Of a DNA stretch of 8,872 bases, positions 1 to 6,191 are shown in pieces. Location: the NCBI GenBank assembly GCA_964368965.1, contig CAYJDR010000058.1, positions 1-8,872 of the forward strand, in the 5' to 3' direction. The number at the start of each line of letters is the position of its first letter. Within the stretch, counting starts at the first letter, position 1. Both the position numbers and the translations under genes were made by a program. The DNA is from CAYJDR01 sp964368965 (GTDB lineage: Bacteria; Chrysiogenota; Deferribacteres; Deferribacterales; Mucispirillaceae). Under the pieces are notes generated by a model. That model made no database searches and was not told where the DNA came from. It saw only the letters and a program-made list of their open reading frames with translations.

Positions 1-2216
1 ATGATGTCTTCAACGTTAGTTGATGCGTCGATAAGTTGTACAGAGCGTTCAAACCCTTGAATAACCCTTGCCGAAACTTTGAAGCCACCGAACTGGCGTA
101 GCGCTCCGATAGTTGCACATGCTGCTGATGGGTGCGAGAAAACAAATACGTTTGCATCGCCTTTGATTTCAGCATATGGGAACGAGCCACCAAGCGTTTT
201 GTTAACAGCTGTGAAGAACTTCAAGTCGCCTTCGATAACTAGCTCTGGCATAGCCATGCGTACTGTATCTAGCGCTATTTTGATATCTTCTGCATCGTCG
301 TTTTCTGGCGAGCCGAAGTCTGAATAGCCTGTTAATGCAACACGTGGGTTGATGTCGAAAGCTTCTGCTGTATCAAGTGTTTGGAAAACGATATCAGCTA
401 AAGTGTCTGGGTCTTGCTCTTGATATAGCCTAGCGTCTGTAATAATAAACTCGTTGTTTCTATCAGCCATAACTGCCGCTTGCGATACTGTGTAGTAGTC
501 GTCAGCTAGGTCAAGCACATCGGCTAGTGATGCAACAGTTTCTTCTAACGAGTTAGGTGCGAACGCAATTAGCGAGTCGATAACGTCGTTATCAAGCAAA
601 CATGCACCAAAACGAGTGCCACAACCAGCAACGTGTTTCTCTGCTAGTGTTTTGTTTATGCCGTCACGCCAGTATTGCTCATAGTAGACGTCCACAAACT
701 CTTGCGTGCCCTCGTATGTGCTAGGGTCGATGATTTCTATGTTGTCTATAGCGATGTTGCTAGCTTTTGCAACAGCTTCTATGTTTGCTTTATTGCCGAT
801 TAATACAGGCTCTACGATACCTTTTCTAGCGAGTTGGCACACTGCATAAAGAGTGTTTGCCCTGTCTGCGAATGTGAAGCCTACACGCTTTTTATCAGCT
901 TTTGCTTTGTTGATAACGTTATATGATAGGCGTTTAGATGGGTCTAGCCTAGTTTCAAGCTCTGCTTCGTATTGGTCGAAATCTGCGATAGGCTCAGTCG
1001 CTACACCGCTCTCCATTGCAGCTTTTGCAACAGCGATACTTACACGAGTGTAAACACGTGGGTCAAGTGGTTTTGGGATTATGTAGTCTTTGCCGAACGT
1101 CAATTCTGTAAGGTTGTATGCACGTAAAACGCTTTCAGGCACTTCTTCAAGTGCGATTTCAGCAATAGCATATGCAGCTGCGACTTTCATTTCCTCGTTG
1201 ATAGCAGTAGAGCGTGTATCTAATGCGCCACGGAACAAGAACGGGAAACAAAGCACGTTGTTCACTTGGTTTGCATAGTCGCTTCTGCCTGTTGCAACGA
1301 TAGCATCAGAGCGGATAGCGTGTGCTTCCTCAGGTGTTATCTCAGGGTCTGGGTTAGCCATAGCCATGATGATTGGGTTTTCTGCCATGCTTTTGATCAT
1401 GTCGTCAGAGAACGCGCCCTTCACAGATAAACCAAACAACACGTCGCAACCGTTCACGGCTTCTTCGAGTGTGGTTTTGTCTGTTTCTTGTGCAAATTCT
1501 TCTTTATATTTGTTCATGCCTGTGCCACGGCCTTTCGTGATAACGCCTTTCGTGTCGCACATCAAGATGTTTTCTTTCTTAACGCCTAGGTGCATAACAA
1601 GCTTAGCGATAGCGATTGCAGATGCGCCCGCACCGTTGAACACAACCTTAACTTCGTCAATTTTTTTGCCGACGATTTTTAACGCGTTCAATAAACCAGC
1701 GCCACCAACGATAGCTGTGCCGTGTTGGTCATCGTGGAATACTGGTATGTTCATTGTAGCTTTGAGGCGCTCTTCGATTTCAAAACATTCTGGCGCTTTG
1801 ATATCCTCTAGGTTGATACCGCCGAAAGTAGGCTCTAACAGTTGGCAAGTTTTGATAACTTCTTCAACGTCTGTCGAGTTCACTTCGATATCGAACACGT
1901 CAACATCAGCGAACTGTTTGAAAAGTATCCCCTTGCCTTCCATAACAGGTTTGCCTGCGAGTGCGCCAATGTTGCCAAGCCCAAGCACTGCCGTGCCGTT
2001 AGTGAGCACTGCAACAAGGTTGCCTTTTGCTGTATATTTATATGCGTTTTGTGCGTCTTTTTCTATCTCTAAACATGGTGCTGCAACACCAGGAGAATAT
2101 GCAAGCGATAAGTCTAGCTGAGTTGAACACGGCTTAGTAGAGATAACCTCTATCTTACCTGCTCTGCCTTGTTCATGATATATGAGTGCGTCTTTTGAAA
2201 AATCTCTTTTACTCAA
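1..2216 (-). CDS. maeB: NADP-dependent malic enzyme, MaeB type (malic enzyme plus phosphotransacetylase-like domain), 3' end outside window
   Basis: Cytoplasmic enzyme that oxidatively decarboxylates malate to pyruvate and makes NADPH, linking C4 acids to pyruvate. The frame is open for 738 codons and runs off the window; E. coli MaeB has 759 residues, so only about 10-25 are missing. The malic N-terminal domain has LAYSPGVAAPCLEIEKD (39-54, with Tyr40) and GKPVMEGKGILFK (88-100, with the presumed catalytic Lys95). Metal ligands lie in NLEDIKAPE (135-143) and FHDDQHGT (160-167). The dinucleotide fold follows with NGAGASAIA (194-202), then TGRSDYANQVNN and PFLFRGALD. From about residue 430 a phosphotransacetylase-like domain follows, strongly diverged in its active-site region. 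The start is TTG at 2216: an in-frame TAA lies ten codons upstream with no ATG between, and a purine-rich AAGGGGGAG sits just before it. Family assignment is very secure. NADP preference is inferred from the MaeB architecture. Confidence 0.96.
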   Translation of the reverse strand, partial: MSKRDFSKDALIYHEQGRAGKIEVISTKPCSTQLDLSLAYSPGVAAPCLEIEKDAQNAYKYTAKGNLVAVLTNGTAVLGLGNIGALAGKPVMEGKGILFKQFADVDVFDIEVNSTDVEEVIKTCQLLEPTFGGINLEDIKAPECFEIEERLKATMNIPVFHDDQHGTAIVGGAGLLNALKIVGKKIDEVKVVFNGAGASAIAIAKLVMHLGVKKENILMCDTKGVITKGRGTGMNKYKEEFAQETDKTTLEEAVNGCDVLFGLSVKGAFSDDMIKSMAENPIIMAMANPDPEITPEEAHAIRSDAIVATGRSDYANQVNNVLCFPFLFRGALDTRSTAINEEMKVAAAYAIAEIALEEVPESVLRAYNLTELTFGKDYIIPKPLDPRVYTRVSIAVAKAAMESGVATEPIADFDQYEAELETRLDPSKRLSYNVINKAKADKKRVGFTFADRANTLYAVCQLARKGIVEPVLIGNKANIEAVAKASNIAIDNIEIIDPSTYEGTQEFVDVYYEQYWRDGINKTLAEKHVAGCGTRFGACLLDNDVIDSLIAFAPNSLEETVASLADVLDLADDYYTVSQAAVMADRNNEFIITDARLYQEQDPDTLADIVFQTLDTAEAFDINPRVALTGYSDFGSPENDDAEDIKIALDTVRMAMPELVIEGDLKFFTAVNKTLGGSFPYAEIKGDANVFVFSHPSAACATIGALRQFGGFKVSARVIQGFERSVQLIDASTNVEDI

Positions 2217-2225
2217 TTTCTCCCC
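2217..2225 (-). promoter_or_regulatory. Ribosome binding site deciding the TTG start of maeB
   Basis: On the minus strand GGGGGAG lies three bases before TTG (AAGGGG about six bases before). There is no ATG or GTG in the frame between this point and the upstream in-frame stop, so TTG is the only plausible initiator. The run of five G is an unusual Shine-Dalgarno form with short spacing. Confidence 0.7.
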
Positions 2226-2251
2226 CTTATTTTCTAATATTTATTCGTATG

Positions 2252-2279
2252 ATTGTAACACAATTTTAAGCTATTGCAA
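2252..2279 (-). promoter_or_regulatory. Probable sigma-70 promoter of maeB
   Basis: Read on the minus strand, TTGCAA (2279-2274) is followed after 16 bases by TACAAT (2257-2252), a five-of-six match to the -10 consensus. Transcription would begin near 2245, leaving a leader of about 30 bases before the TTG start. It is inferred from consensus and position only. The surrounding 2217-2313 gap is very AT-rich and shows no other gene. Confidence 0.5.
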
Positions 2280-2313
2280 GTTAAAAATTATATATTTATA
2301 GCACGCTTAACAC

Positions 2314-2348
2314 AAAAAAAGGGTAACCACCGTGATAGCAGTTACCCT
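2314..2348 (-). terminator. Rho-independent terminator of the GLUG lipoprotein gene
   Basis: Minus strand: AGGGTAAC (2348-2341) pairs perfectly with GTTACCCT (2327-2320), with a 13-base loop that may tighten through G-U pairs, followed by a run of seven T (2320-2314). It begins about 30 bases past the stop at 2379, separating this gene from maeB. Confidence 0.85.
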
Positions 2349-2378
2349 GTGAAAGTTAAATAGAAAGCAAAGTTAAAG

Positions 2379-4679
2379 TTAAAATATTGGGCCTGTTTCT
2401 TCACCAACTGATGCTCCATCTGGGGCGGTGATTGTGTTGCCACGATATATAGAGCCTGTAAGGCTACCGTCATTTGCGCCAACTACGCCACCAACAATAG
2501 AATTTGCAGATTGGACAGTAATTCGGTTGTTTGTGCTTGTTATTTTAGTGACTGTGCCTTCATTATAGCCGATTATGCCCACTATAACAAAATTATTTTC
2601 TAGTGTAGAATTAATTGTCGCACCCGTAATAGTTAAGTTTTTAACTGTACCTTTTAGCATACCAATAAAACCTACCACGCTTGCATCAGATGTAATATTC
2701 ATGCTGCTTATTGTATGGCCACCGCCATCAAATGTGCCTGTATACATTTCAATAGGTTTAGTAGGGGCAGTCAATGCAATGTTGCCTGCAAGTGTTACAT
2801 TTATTCTTTTGTCAACACTGTTTATATAGTCACGCACAGTGCTTAACCCCTGCTCGCTATTAATAATATATGTGCCAGCGTTACTGATTGTTACACCGTT
2901 AAGCGTTGGTTTAGTAGCTTTTAGTCTAACTACAGCTTTGCCACCATCTAGCACGTATTCATAGTTTGATAATGCTAGTTTATTATTTAATACTGCGATT
3001 TCATCGACCGTGATGGCTGGTACTTTTTTAACATTGGCCTCAGTAAACGATTGCCCCGTAACGCCTACGTTTATCTGATCGCTTATAAAGTAGTTTGTGT
3101 ATAAAGGCGTAACACCACCATAACCAACAACACCACCTATACGGCTACCAGAGTTTGTATTTGTATTTGCGATTGATGTAATATTTGCATAGTTTGCGAT
3201 CACACTACCAGTGTTTTCACCTGTAACGCCACCTGCATAAACTTTCAGAGTAGGGTCTATATCAATTGTTAACCCATTCACATACGATGCAGAAAGTGTC
3301 CCATCTGAATTAAAACCAACAAGGCCACCAGCATGAATTTCATCAGGGCTAGTAATGTTAGTACTGTTAATTGTTATATTTTCAGAATATGTTGAATGTA
3401 TGAAGCCATCATTCATACCTGCTATACCACCTACTCGACCTGAATCAAATGTTGCTGTAATTGTGCCACCCGTGACACCTACATTTTCAATAGTGCCATA
3501 ATTTATGCCAACTACTGCGCCTGCTTCTGCTCTCGCTGTGAGGTTAATTGCATTAATCTTCAAGTTTTTAACAACACCTTTTGACTGTATTTCGCCAAAG
3601 AGGCCAACTTGTTCGCCTGTAGTGATTGTTAAATCTGAAATAGTTTTGTTATTGCCATCAAATGTGCCGTTAAACTGTGCTATAGGTGTCCACTCAGATG
3701 CTAGCGTAATGTCGCTCGCTAACTTTATGCTAATGTTATAGTTGCCAACTGCTATTAGCTCCCTAATGTTCTTTAACCCTTCTTCACTACTTACCACATA
3801 AACACCGTTCTCAATCGTTACACCGTTTAGTGTAGGTTGTGTTGCCTTCTTCGTTAACGATATCTCACCATTTGAAAGCACATATTCAAAATCGTGTAAA
3901 TTTAAAGCAGTATTGAGTGCTGTAGTTTCTGTAGGTGTGATTGAAGCAACTGGACTATTACTAGTCGCATTGCCCACGCCTTCTGTTATTGTTGTACTCA
4001 CAAAATAGCTAGTGCTAAGCGTTCCACCTTGTAAATTTTGACTAATCACGCCACCTATTTTCTCAAAATTATCTATCGTTACTCCGTCTACAACAGTCGC
4101 ATTGACTTTGCCTTGATTACCTCCAGCAATACCACCAGCATAACCACTATTAGGACTACCACTATTAGTGATGGTAATGTTGTCAACATAAGATGCGACA
4201 ATAAGGCTTAAGCTTTTTCCAACAATTCCACCTACTGTTCTACCAACAGTGCATTGAATTTCTATGTCTTTCACGCCTAAGTTTTTAATAACACTTCCGC
4301 TAGCTGTTTCGCCAAAGAGACCTTGATTTAAGTTGGTTAAACCGCTCAAGTATAAGTCACTTATTGTATAACCATTGCCATCAAATATGCCAGCGTATTT
4401 ATTGTTATCATTACCGATAGGCACCCAAGATGTATTATTTGTTTTATTATCAAGCGTTATGTTATCTGTTAGTTTAGCAGATATTGCTACATTGCCAGCG
4501 TTCACCGCATCGCGAAATGCGTTCAAGCCTTTCTTGTCGAATATCTCCCAAGAGCCGTCTGCAAGCACTCGGTAGCCATCAGCAGTTGATGAGTCACTAT
4601 CACTATCACTGCCACACCCAACAACCGCTAATAACATAATTGCTATTAGCATCAATAAGATATGCTTTAATTTAATCAT
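2379..4679 (-). CDS. GLUG-repeat surface lipoprotein, 766 aa, with three large internal modules
   Basis: Predicted extracytoplasmic lipoprotein of unknown function. The signal peptide is MIKLKHILLMLIAIMLLAVVGC with Cys22 as lipidation site, followed by a Ser-Asp linker (GSDSDSDSS). The rest is two full modules and one partial: residues about 35-277, 278-586 and 587-766. Modules 2 and 3 open with KAT(Q/K)PTLNGVTI. Each module then has an EGL/KGL helix-like stretch, an (A/N/T)G(I/T)FDG...TIS core (97-106, 337-347, 647-657), a VxKNL/VKNL segment, and a series of GG(I/V)(V/A)G-x-N-x-G motifs typical of the GLUG family. About ten such motifs are visible (for example 417-431, 451-466, 482-497, 729-745). 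Modules 1 and 2 end in (F/Y)EYVL (264-268, 573-577); module 3 lacks this end. A beta-solenoid or adhesin-like fold is likely, by analogy with GLUG proteins. GAGG lies seven bases before ATG. It appears to be a single-gene unit, with terminators on both sides. Confidence 0.88.
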   Translation of the reverse strand: MIKLKHILLMLIAIMLLAVVGCGSDSDSDSSTADGYRVLADGSWEIFDKKGLNAFRDAVNAGNVAISAKLTDNITLDNKTNNTSWVPIGNDNNKYAGIFDGNGYTISDLYLSGLTNLNQGLFGETASGSVIKNLGVKDIEIQCTVGRTVGGIVGKSLSLIVASYVDNITITNSGSPNSGYAGGIAGGNQGKVNATVVDGVTIDNFEKIGGVISQNLQGGTLSTSYFVSTTITEGVGNATSNSPVASITPTETTALNTALNLHDFEYVLSNGEISLTKKATQPTLNGVTIENGVYVVSSEEGLKNIRELIAVGNYNISIKLASDITLASEWTPIAQFNGTFDGNNKTISDLTITTGEQVGLFGEIQSKGVVKNLKINAINLTARAEAGAVVGINYGTIENVGVTGGTITATFDSGRVGGIAGMNDGFIHSTYSENITINSTNITSPDEIHAGGLVGFNSDGTLSASYVNGLTIDIDPTLKVYAGGVTGENTGSVIANYANITSIANTNTNSGSRIGGVVGYGGVTPLYTNYFISDQINVGVTGQSFTEANVKKVPAITVDEIAVLNNKLALSNYEYVLDGGKAVVRLKATKPTLNGVTISNAGTYIINSEQGLSTVRDYINSVDKRINVTLAGNIALTAPTKPIEMYTGTFDGGGHTISSMNITSDASVVGFIGMLKGTVKNLTITGATINSTLENNFVIVGIIGYNEGTVTKITSTNNRITVQSANSIVGGVVGANDGSLTGSIYRGNTITAPDGASVGEETGPIF
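2382..2921 (-). repeat. Third, incomplete module of the GLUG lipoprotein (residues 587-766)
   Basis: Homologous to module 2: KATKPTLNGVTI, then NSEQGL, TGTFDGGGHTIS, GTVKNLTI and two GLUG-like motifs. The protein ends after SVGEETGPIF, before the FxxxYEYVL-type end seen in modules 1 and 2. The module has about 180 residues against about 309 for module 2. Confidence 0.75.
2922..3848 (-). repeat. Second module of the GLUG lipoprotein (residues 278-586)
   Basis: The longest module. It opens with KATQPTLNGVTI, holds NGTFDGNNKTIS and GVVKNLKI, then five GLUG-type motifs, and closes with SNYEYVLDGG. Its opening and closing segments match those of the neighbouring modules, which marks the repeat boundaries. 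Confidence 0.75.
3849..4577 (-). repeat. First module of the GLUG lipoprotein (residues about 35-277)
   Basis: Opens with YRVLADGSWEIFDKKGLNAF in place of the PTLNGVTI lead. It contains AGIFDGNGYTIS and SVIKNLGV, has three GLUG-like motifs (149-164, 181-195, 209-226), and closes with HDFEYVLSNG. It is clearly the same unit as module 2 but more diverged at its N-terminus. Confidence 0.7.
4594..4610 (-). repeat. Hexanucleotide repeat (TCACTA on + strand, 2.8 copies) encoding the Ser-Asp linker
   Basis: On the plus strand TCACTA occurs twice and is followed by TCACT. On the coding strand it specifies the Ser-Asp-Ser-Asp stretch directly after the lipidated cysteine. The unit is a multiple of three, so a change in copy number would alter linker length without breaking the frame. 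Confidence 0.8.
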
Positions 4680-4733
4680 TATTATACCTCGTTAGTTTTT
4701 TATATCAATAAACATATGCAATAAACTACCATT

Positions 4734-4761
4734 AAAATATATTAATTACAATATTTTTCAA
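4734..4761 (-). promoter_or_regulatory. Possible promoter of the GLUG lipoprotein gene
   Basis: Minus strand: TTGAAA (4761-4756), 16-base spacer, TATTTT (4739-4734). The region is so AT-rich that several weak alternatives exist. It is proposed mainly because a terminator lies immediately upstream, so the gene needs its own start. Confidence 0.3.
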
Positions 4762-4763
4762 GC

Positions 4764-4791
4764 AAAAAAAAGGTGAGCCTTAGCCCACCTT
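4764..4791 (-). terminator. Rho-independent terminator of the pilin operon
   Basis: Minus strand: AAGGTGGGC (4791-4783) pairs with GCTCACCTT (4778-4770) in a nine-base-pair stem with one G-U pair and a four-base loop, followed by eight T (4771-4764). It starts 13 bases after the stop of the second pilin gene, so the operon ends before the GLUG lipoprotein. Confidence 0.9.
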
Positions 4792-4804
4792 GAGTAGTTG
4801 ATAA

Positions 4805-5428
4805 TTAGTATACGATGTAGCCGTATGGCAGGCCTTCGCTGTAGCCTGTACCAAATGCACAGTTATTGCTAAACTGTTTGAACGCATCGCCACGCTCGAT
4901 AGGTCCTCTGCCTGCACCTGTCCAGTAGTCTTTATCGTCTATCCAGTCCTCAATATAGCAAGGTAGCGAGCCACCTTCACGGTGCGCAGGATATGCTGAT
5001 ACAGGGCCTACTTTATCTGGCGATACTGCCGTGATAACCATGCACAAGTGCGGCTTAGTTGCAAAAGCGTTGAACGATAAGTTAGTGTCTAAACCTGCTT
5101 CCGCCGTACAACCAGCGATGTTTATAAAGCCTTCGTCATCTGTATCTAGTTGGAAGTCTGATAGCACCATTAGGCCCTCTGCTTCCAAGTCGTCTACAAA
5201 CTGTGCGTTTGAGTATACGCCAGCTGTATCTGTTTCGCCAGGTATCTTGCCAAACTTACTATAGTATGATAATATTGCGGCTGTTAGTTTATCCATCTTC
5301 GCCACGTCCGACTTTGCCCTAGCAGCGTCGACGATCGTGCGCCCTTGCATAGCCATTGCAAGTATTAAACCTATCACTAATAACGCGATAGCTAGCTCTA
5401 TAAGTGTAAATGCTTTTTTCATCTTCAT
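4805..5428 (-). CDS. Type IV pilin/pseudopilin-like protein, second of a tandem pair (207 aa)
   Basis: Inner-membrane prepilin that, after cleavage by a prepilin peptidase, would join a type IV pilus or type II secretion pseudopilus. The leader is MKMKKA with cleavage before FTLIELAIALLVIGLILAMAMQGR. Glu at mature position 5 is present, and the residue before the cut is Ala, not the usual Gly. Then come YYSKFGKIPG (55-64), CMVITAVSPDKV (129-140) and four cysteines (107, 129, 157, 190) that align with those of the upstream neighbour. The chosen ATG (5428) has AAGGTG five bases upstream. The frame stays open back to 5464, but an N-terminal extension would lie before the leader and overlap the previous gene, so the internal start is preferred. 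It begins 16 bases after the stop of the first pilin gene, which indicates one operon. Whether it is a major, minor or pseudopilin cannot be told. Confidence 0.87.
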   Translation of the reverse strand: MKMKKAFTLIELAIALLVIGLILAMAMQGRTIVDAARAKSDVAKMDKLTAAILSYYSKFGKIPGETDTAGVYSNAQFVDDLEAEGLMVLSDFQLDTDDEGFINIAGCTAEAGLDTNLSFNAFATKPHLCMVITAVSPDKVGPVSAYPAHREGGSLPCYIEDWIDDKDYWTGAGRGPIERGDAFKQFSNNCAFGTGYSEGLPYGYIVY

Positions 5429-5444
5429 ATGTTCACCTTGTAAA

Positions 5445-6071
5445 TTAGAATATCGCATAAGCATAGTTGCCTACGTTCAACGGCTCGTCATAGCAATCCT
5501 CAGGTAGATCCATGCCTGATGCCCCCATAGACTCGCCCCATAAACCATGCCCAGTAACGAAGCTTTCATCATCAAGCATTTTCTCAATGTGGCAAGCTAG
5601 GCTGTTCGTAGTTTTGTACTTGATATCAGCAGTGCCTTCAACCTTATCTGGCGATACTGTTGAGATAACCATGCACATGCCACCCGTGCCCGCTTCGCCG
5701 TTGAAGTTGTTTGCGATGATCCTATAGCCACCATCTTCGCCCCACCAAGGCTTGTTGCAACCGACAACGTTGATGTATGCGTTCTCAGTCGATAGGTAGA
5801 AGTCATCAAGCGTCACCGACGACTCCTCAAACAAATCATCCAACATCTTCGTGTTCGTATAAGCTATCGAACCCGAAGCCTCCTTACCCGGCAACACTTC
5901 GTGCTTCGAGTAGTAAGTTGTGATCGCTGTCGAAACTTTCTTAATCTTGTTGATGTCAGATTTCAACTCGGCAGATTCAACAACACTACGGCCCTTCATG
6001 GCCATTGCGAGAATTAAACCTATCACCATCAAGGCGATAGCTAATTCAATTAACGTAAATCCTTTTTTCAT
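5445..6071 (-). CDS. Type IV pilin/pseudopilin-like protein, first of a tandem pair (208 aa)
   Basis: Prepilin with leader MKKG and cleavage before FTLIELAIALMVIGLILAMAMKGR, with the canonical Gly at -1 and Glu at mature position 5. The hydrophobic N-terminal helix continues as a basic/acidic coil to YYSKHEVLPG (53-62). The C-terminal globular part has cysteines at 105, 133, 160 and 193 and the motif CMVISTVSPDKV (133-144). The same motifs at near-identical spacing in the next gene make the two diverged tandem paralogues. AGGAG lies seven bases upstream of the ATG. No assembly ATPase, secretin or prepilin peptidase gene is in the window, so the machine it belongs to is unknown. The processing site is well supported; the exact role is not. 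Confidence 0.9.
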   Translation of the reverse strand: MKKGFTLIELAIALMVIGLILAMAMKGRSVVESAELKSDINKIKKVSTAITTYYSKHEVLPGKEASGSIAYTNTKMLDDLFEESSVTLDDFYLSTENAYINVVGCNKPWWGEDGGYRIIANNFNGEAGTGGMCMVISTVSPDKVEGTADIKYKTTNSLACHIEKMLDDESFVTGHGLWGESMGASGMDLPEDCYDEPLNVGNYAYAIF

Positions 6072-6090
6072 ATATATATTCTCCTATAAA

Positions 6091-6110
6091 AATAAGCTTA
6101 TTACTAGTAA
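6091..6110. promoter_or_regulatory. Two overlapping perfect palindromes in the leader of the pilin operon
   Basis: AATAAGCTTATT (6091-6102) and TTACTAGTAA (6101-6110) are each perfect inverted repeats sharing two bases. They lie between the proposed -10 box and the ribosome binding site of the first pilin gene. This could be an operator or a leader hairpin, or chance in AT-rich DNA. Confidence 0.3.
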
Positions 6111-6113
6111 AAT

Positions 6114-6141
6114 GATATAATACAACCCCATATTTAGTCAA
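6114..6141 (-). promoter_or_regulatory. Probable sigma-70 promoter of the pilin operon
   Basis: Minus strand: TTGACT (6141-6136), 16-base spacer, TATATC (6119-6114). TATTAT at 6122-6117 is a better -10 by sequence but is only 13 bases away. The -35 box starts two bases past the U-tract of the cstA terminator, so the two units are packed tightly. Confidence 0.45.
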
Positions 6142-6142
6142 C

Positions 6143-6169
6143 AAAAAAGGGCGGCATTTAGCCACCCTT
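6143..6169 (-). terminator. Rho-independent terminator of cstA
   Basis: Minus strand: AAGGGTGGC (6169-6161) pairs with GCCGCCCTT (6155-6147), nine base pairs with one G-U, five-base loop TAAAT, then six T (6148-6143). It lies 22 bases past the cstA stop codon. Confidence 0.92.
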
Positions 6170-6191
6170 ATAGATAAATATCAAACTATAA

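Noticed and set aside
1366..2121. Long open frame on the plus strand (251 codons) opposite maeB
   Set aside because: It lies wholly antisense to the strongly conserved malic enzyme domain, is a Ser/Pro/Thr-rich reverse-frame translation without a recognisable motif, and has no convincing ribosome binding site.
2379..4679. GLUG protein as an IgA-peptidase or autotransporter
   Set aside because: GLUG motifs occur in such proteins, but no protease motif, autotransporter barrel or LPXTG signal is present; only the repeat and lipobox can be supported.
5429..5464. Upstream ATG extending the second pilin by 12 residues
   Set aside because: It overlaps the end of the first pilin gene, whereas AAGGTG precedes the internal ATG at ideal distance and gives a normal short prepilin leader.
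6114..6141. Sigma-54 promoter for the pilin operon
   Set aside because: A TGGGG block is present, but no GC doublet follows at the -12 position; a sigma-70-like pair fits better.
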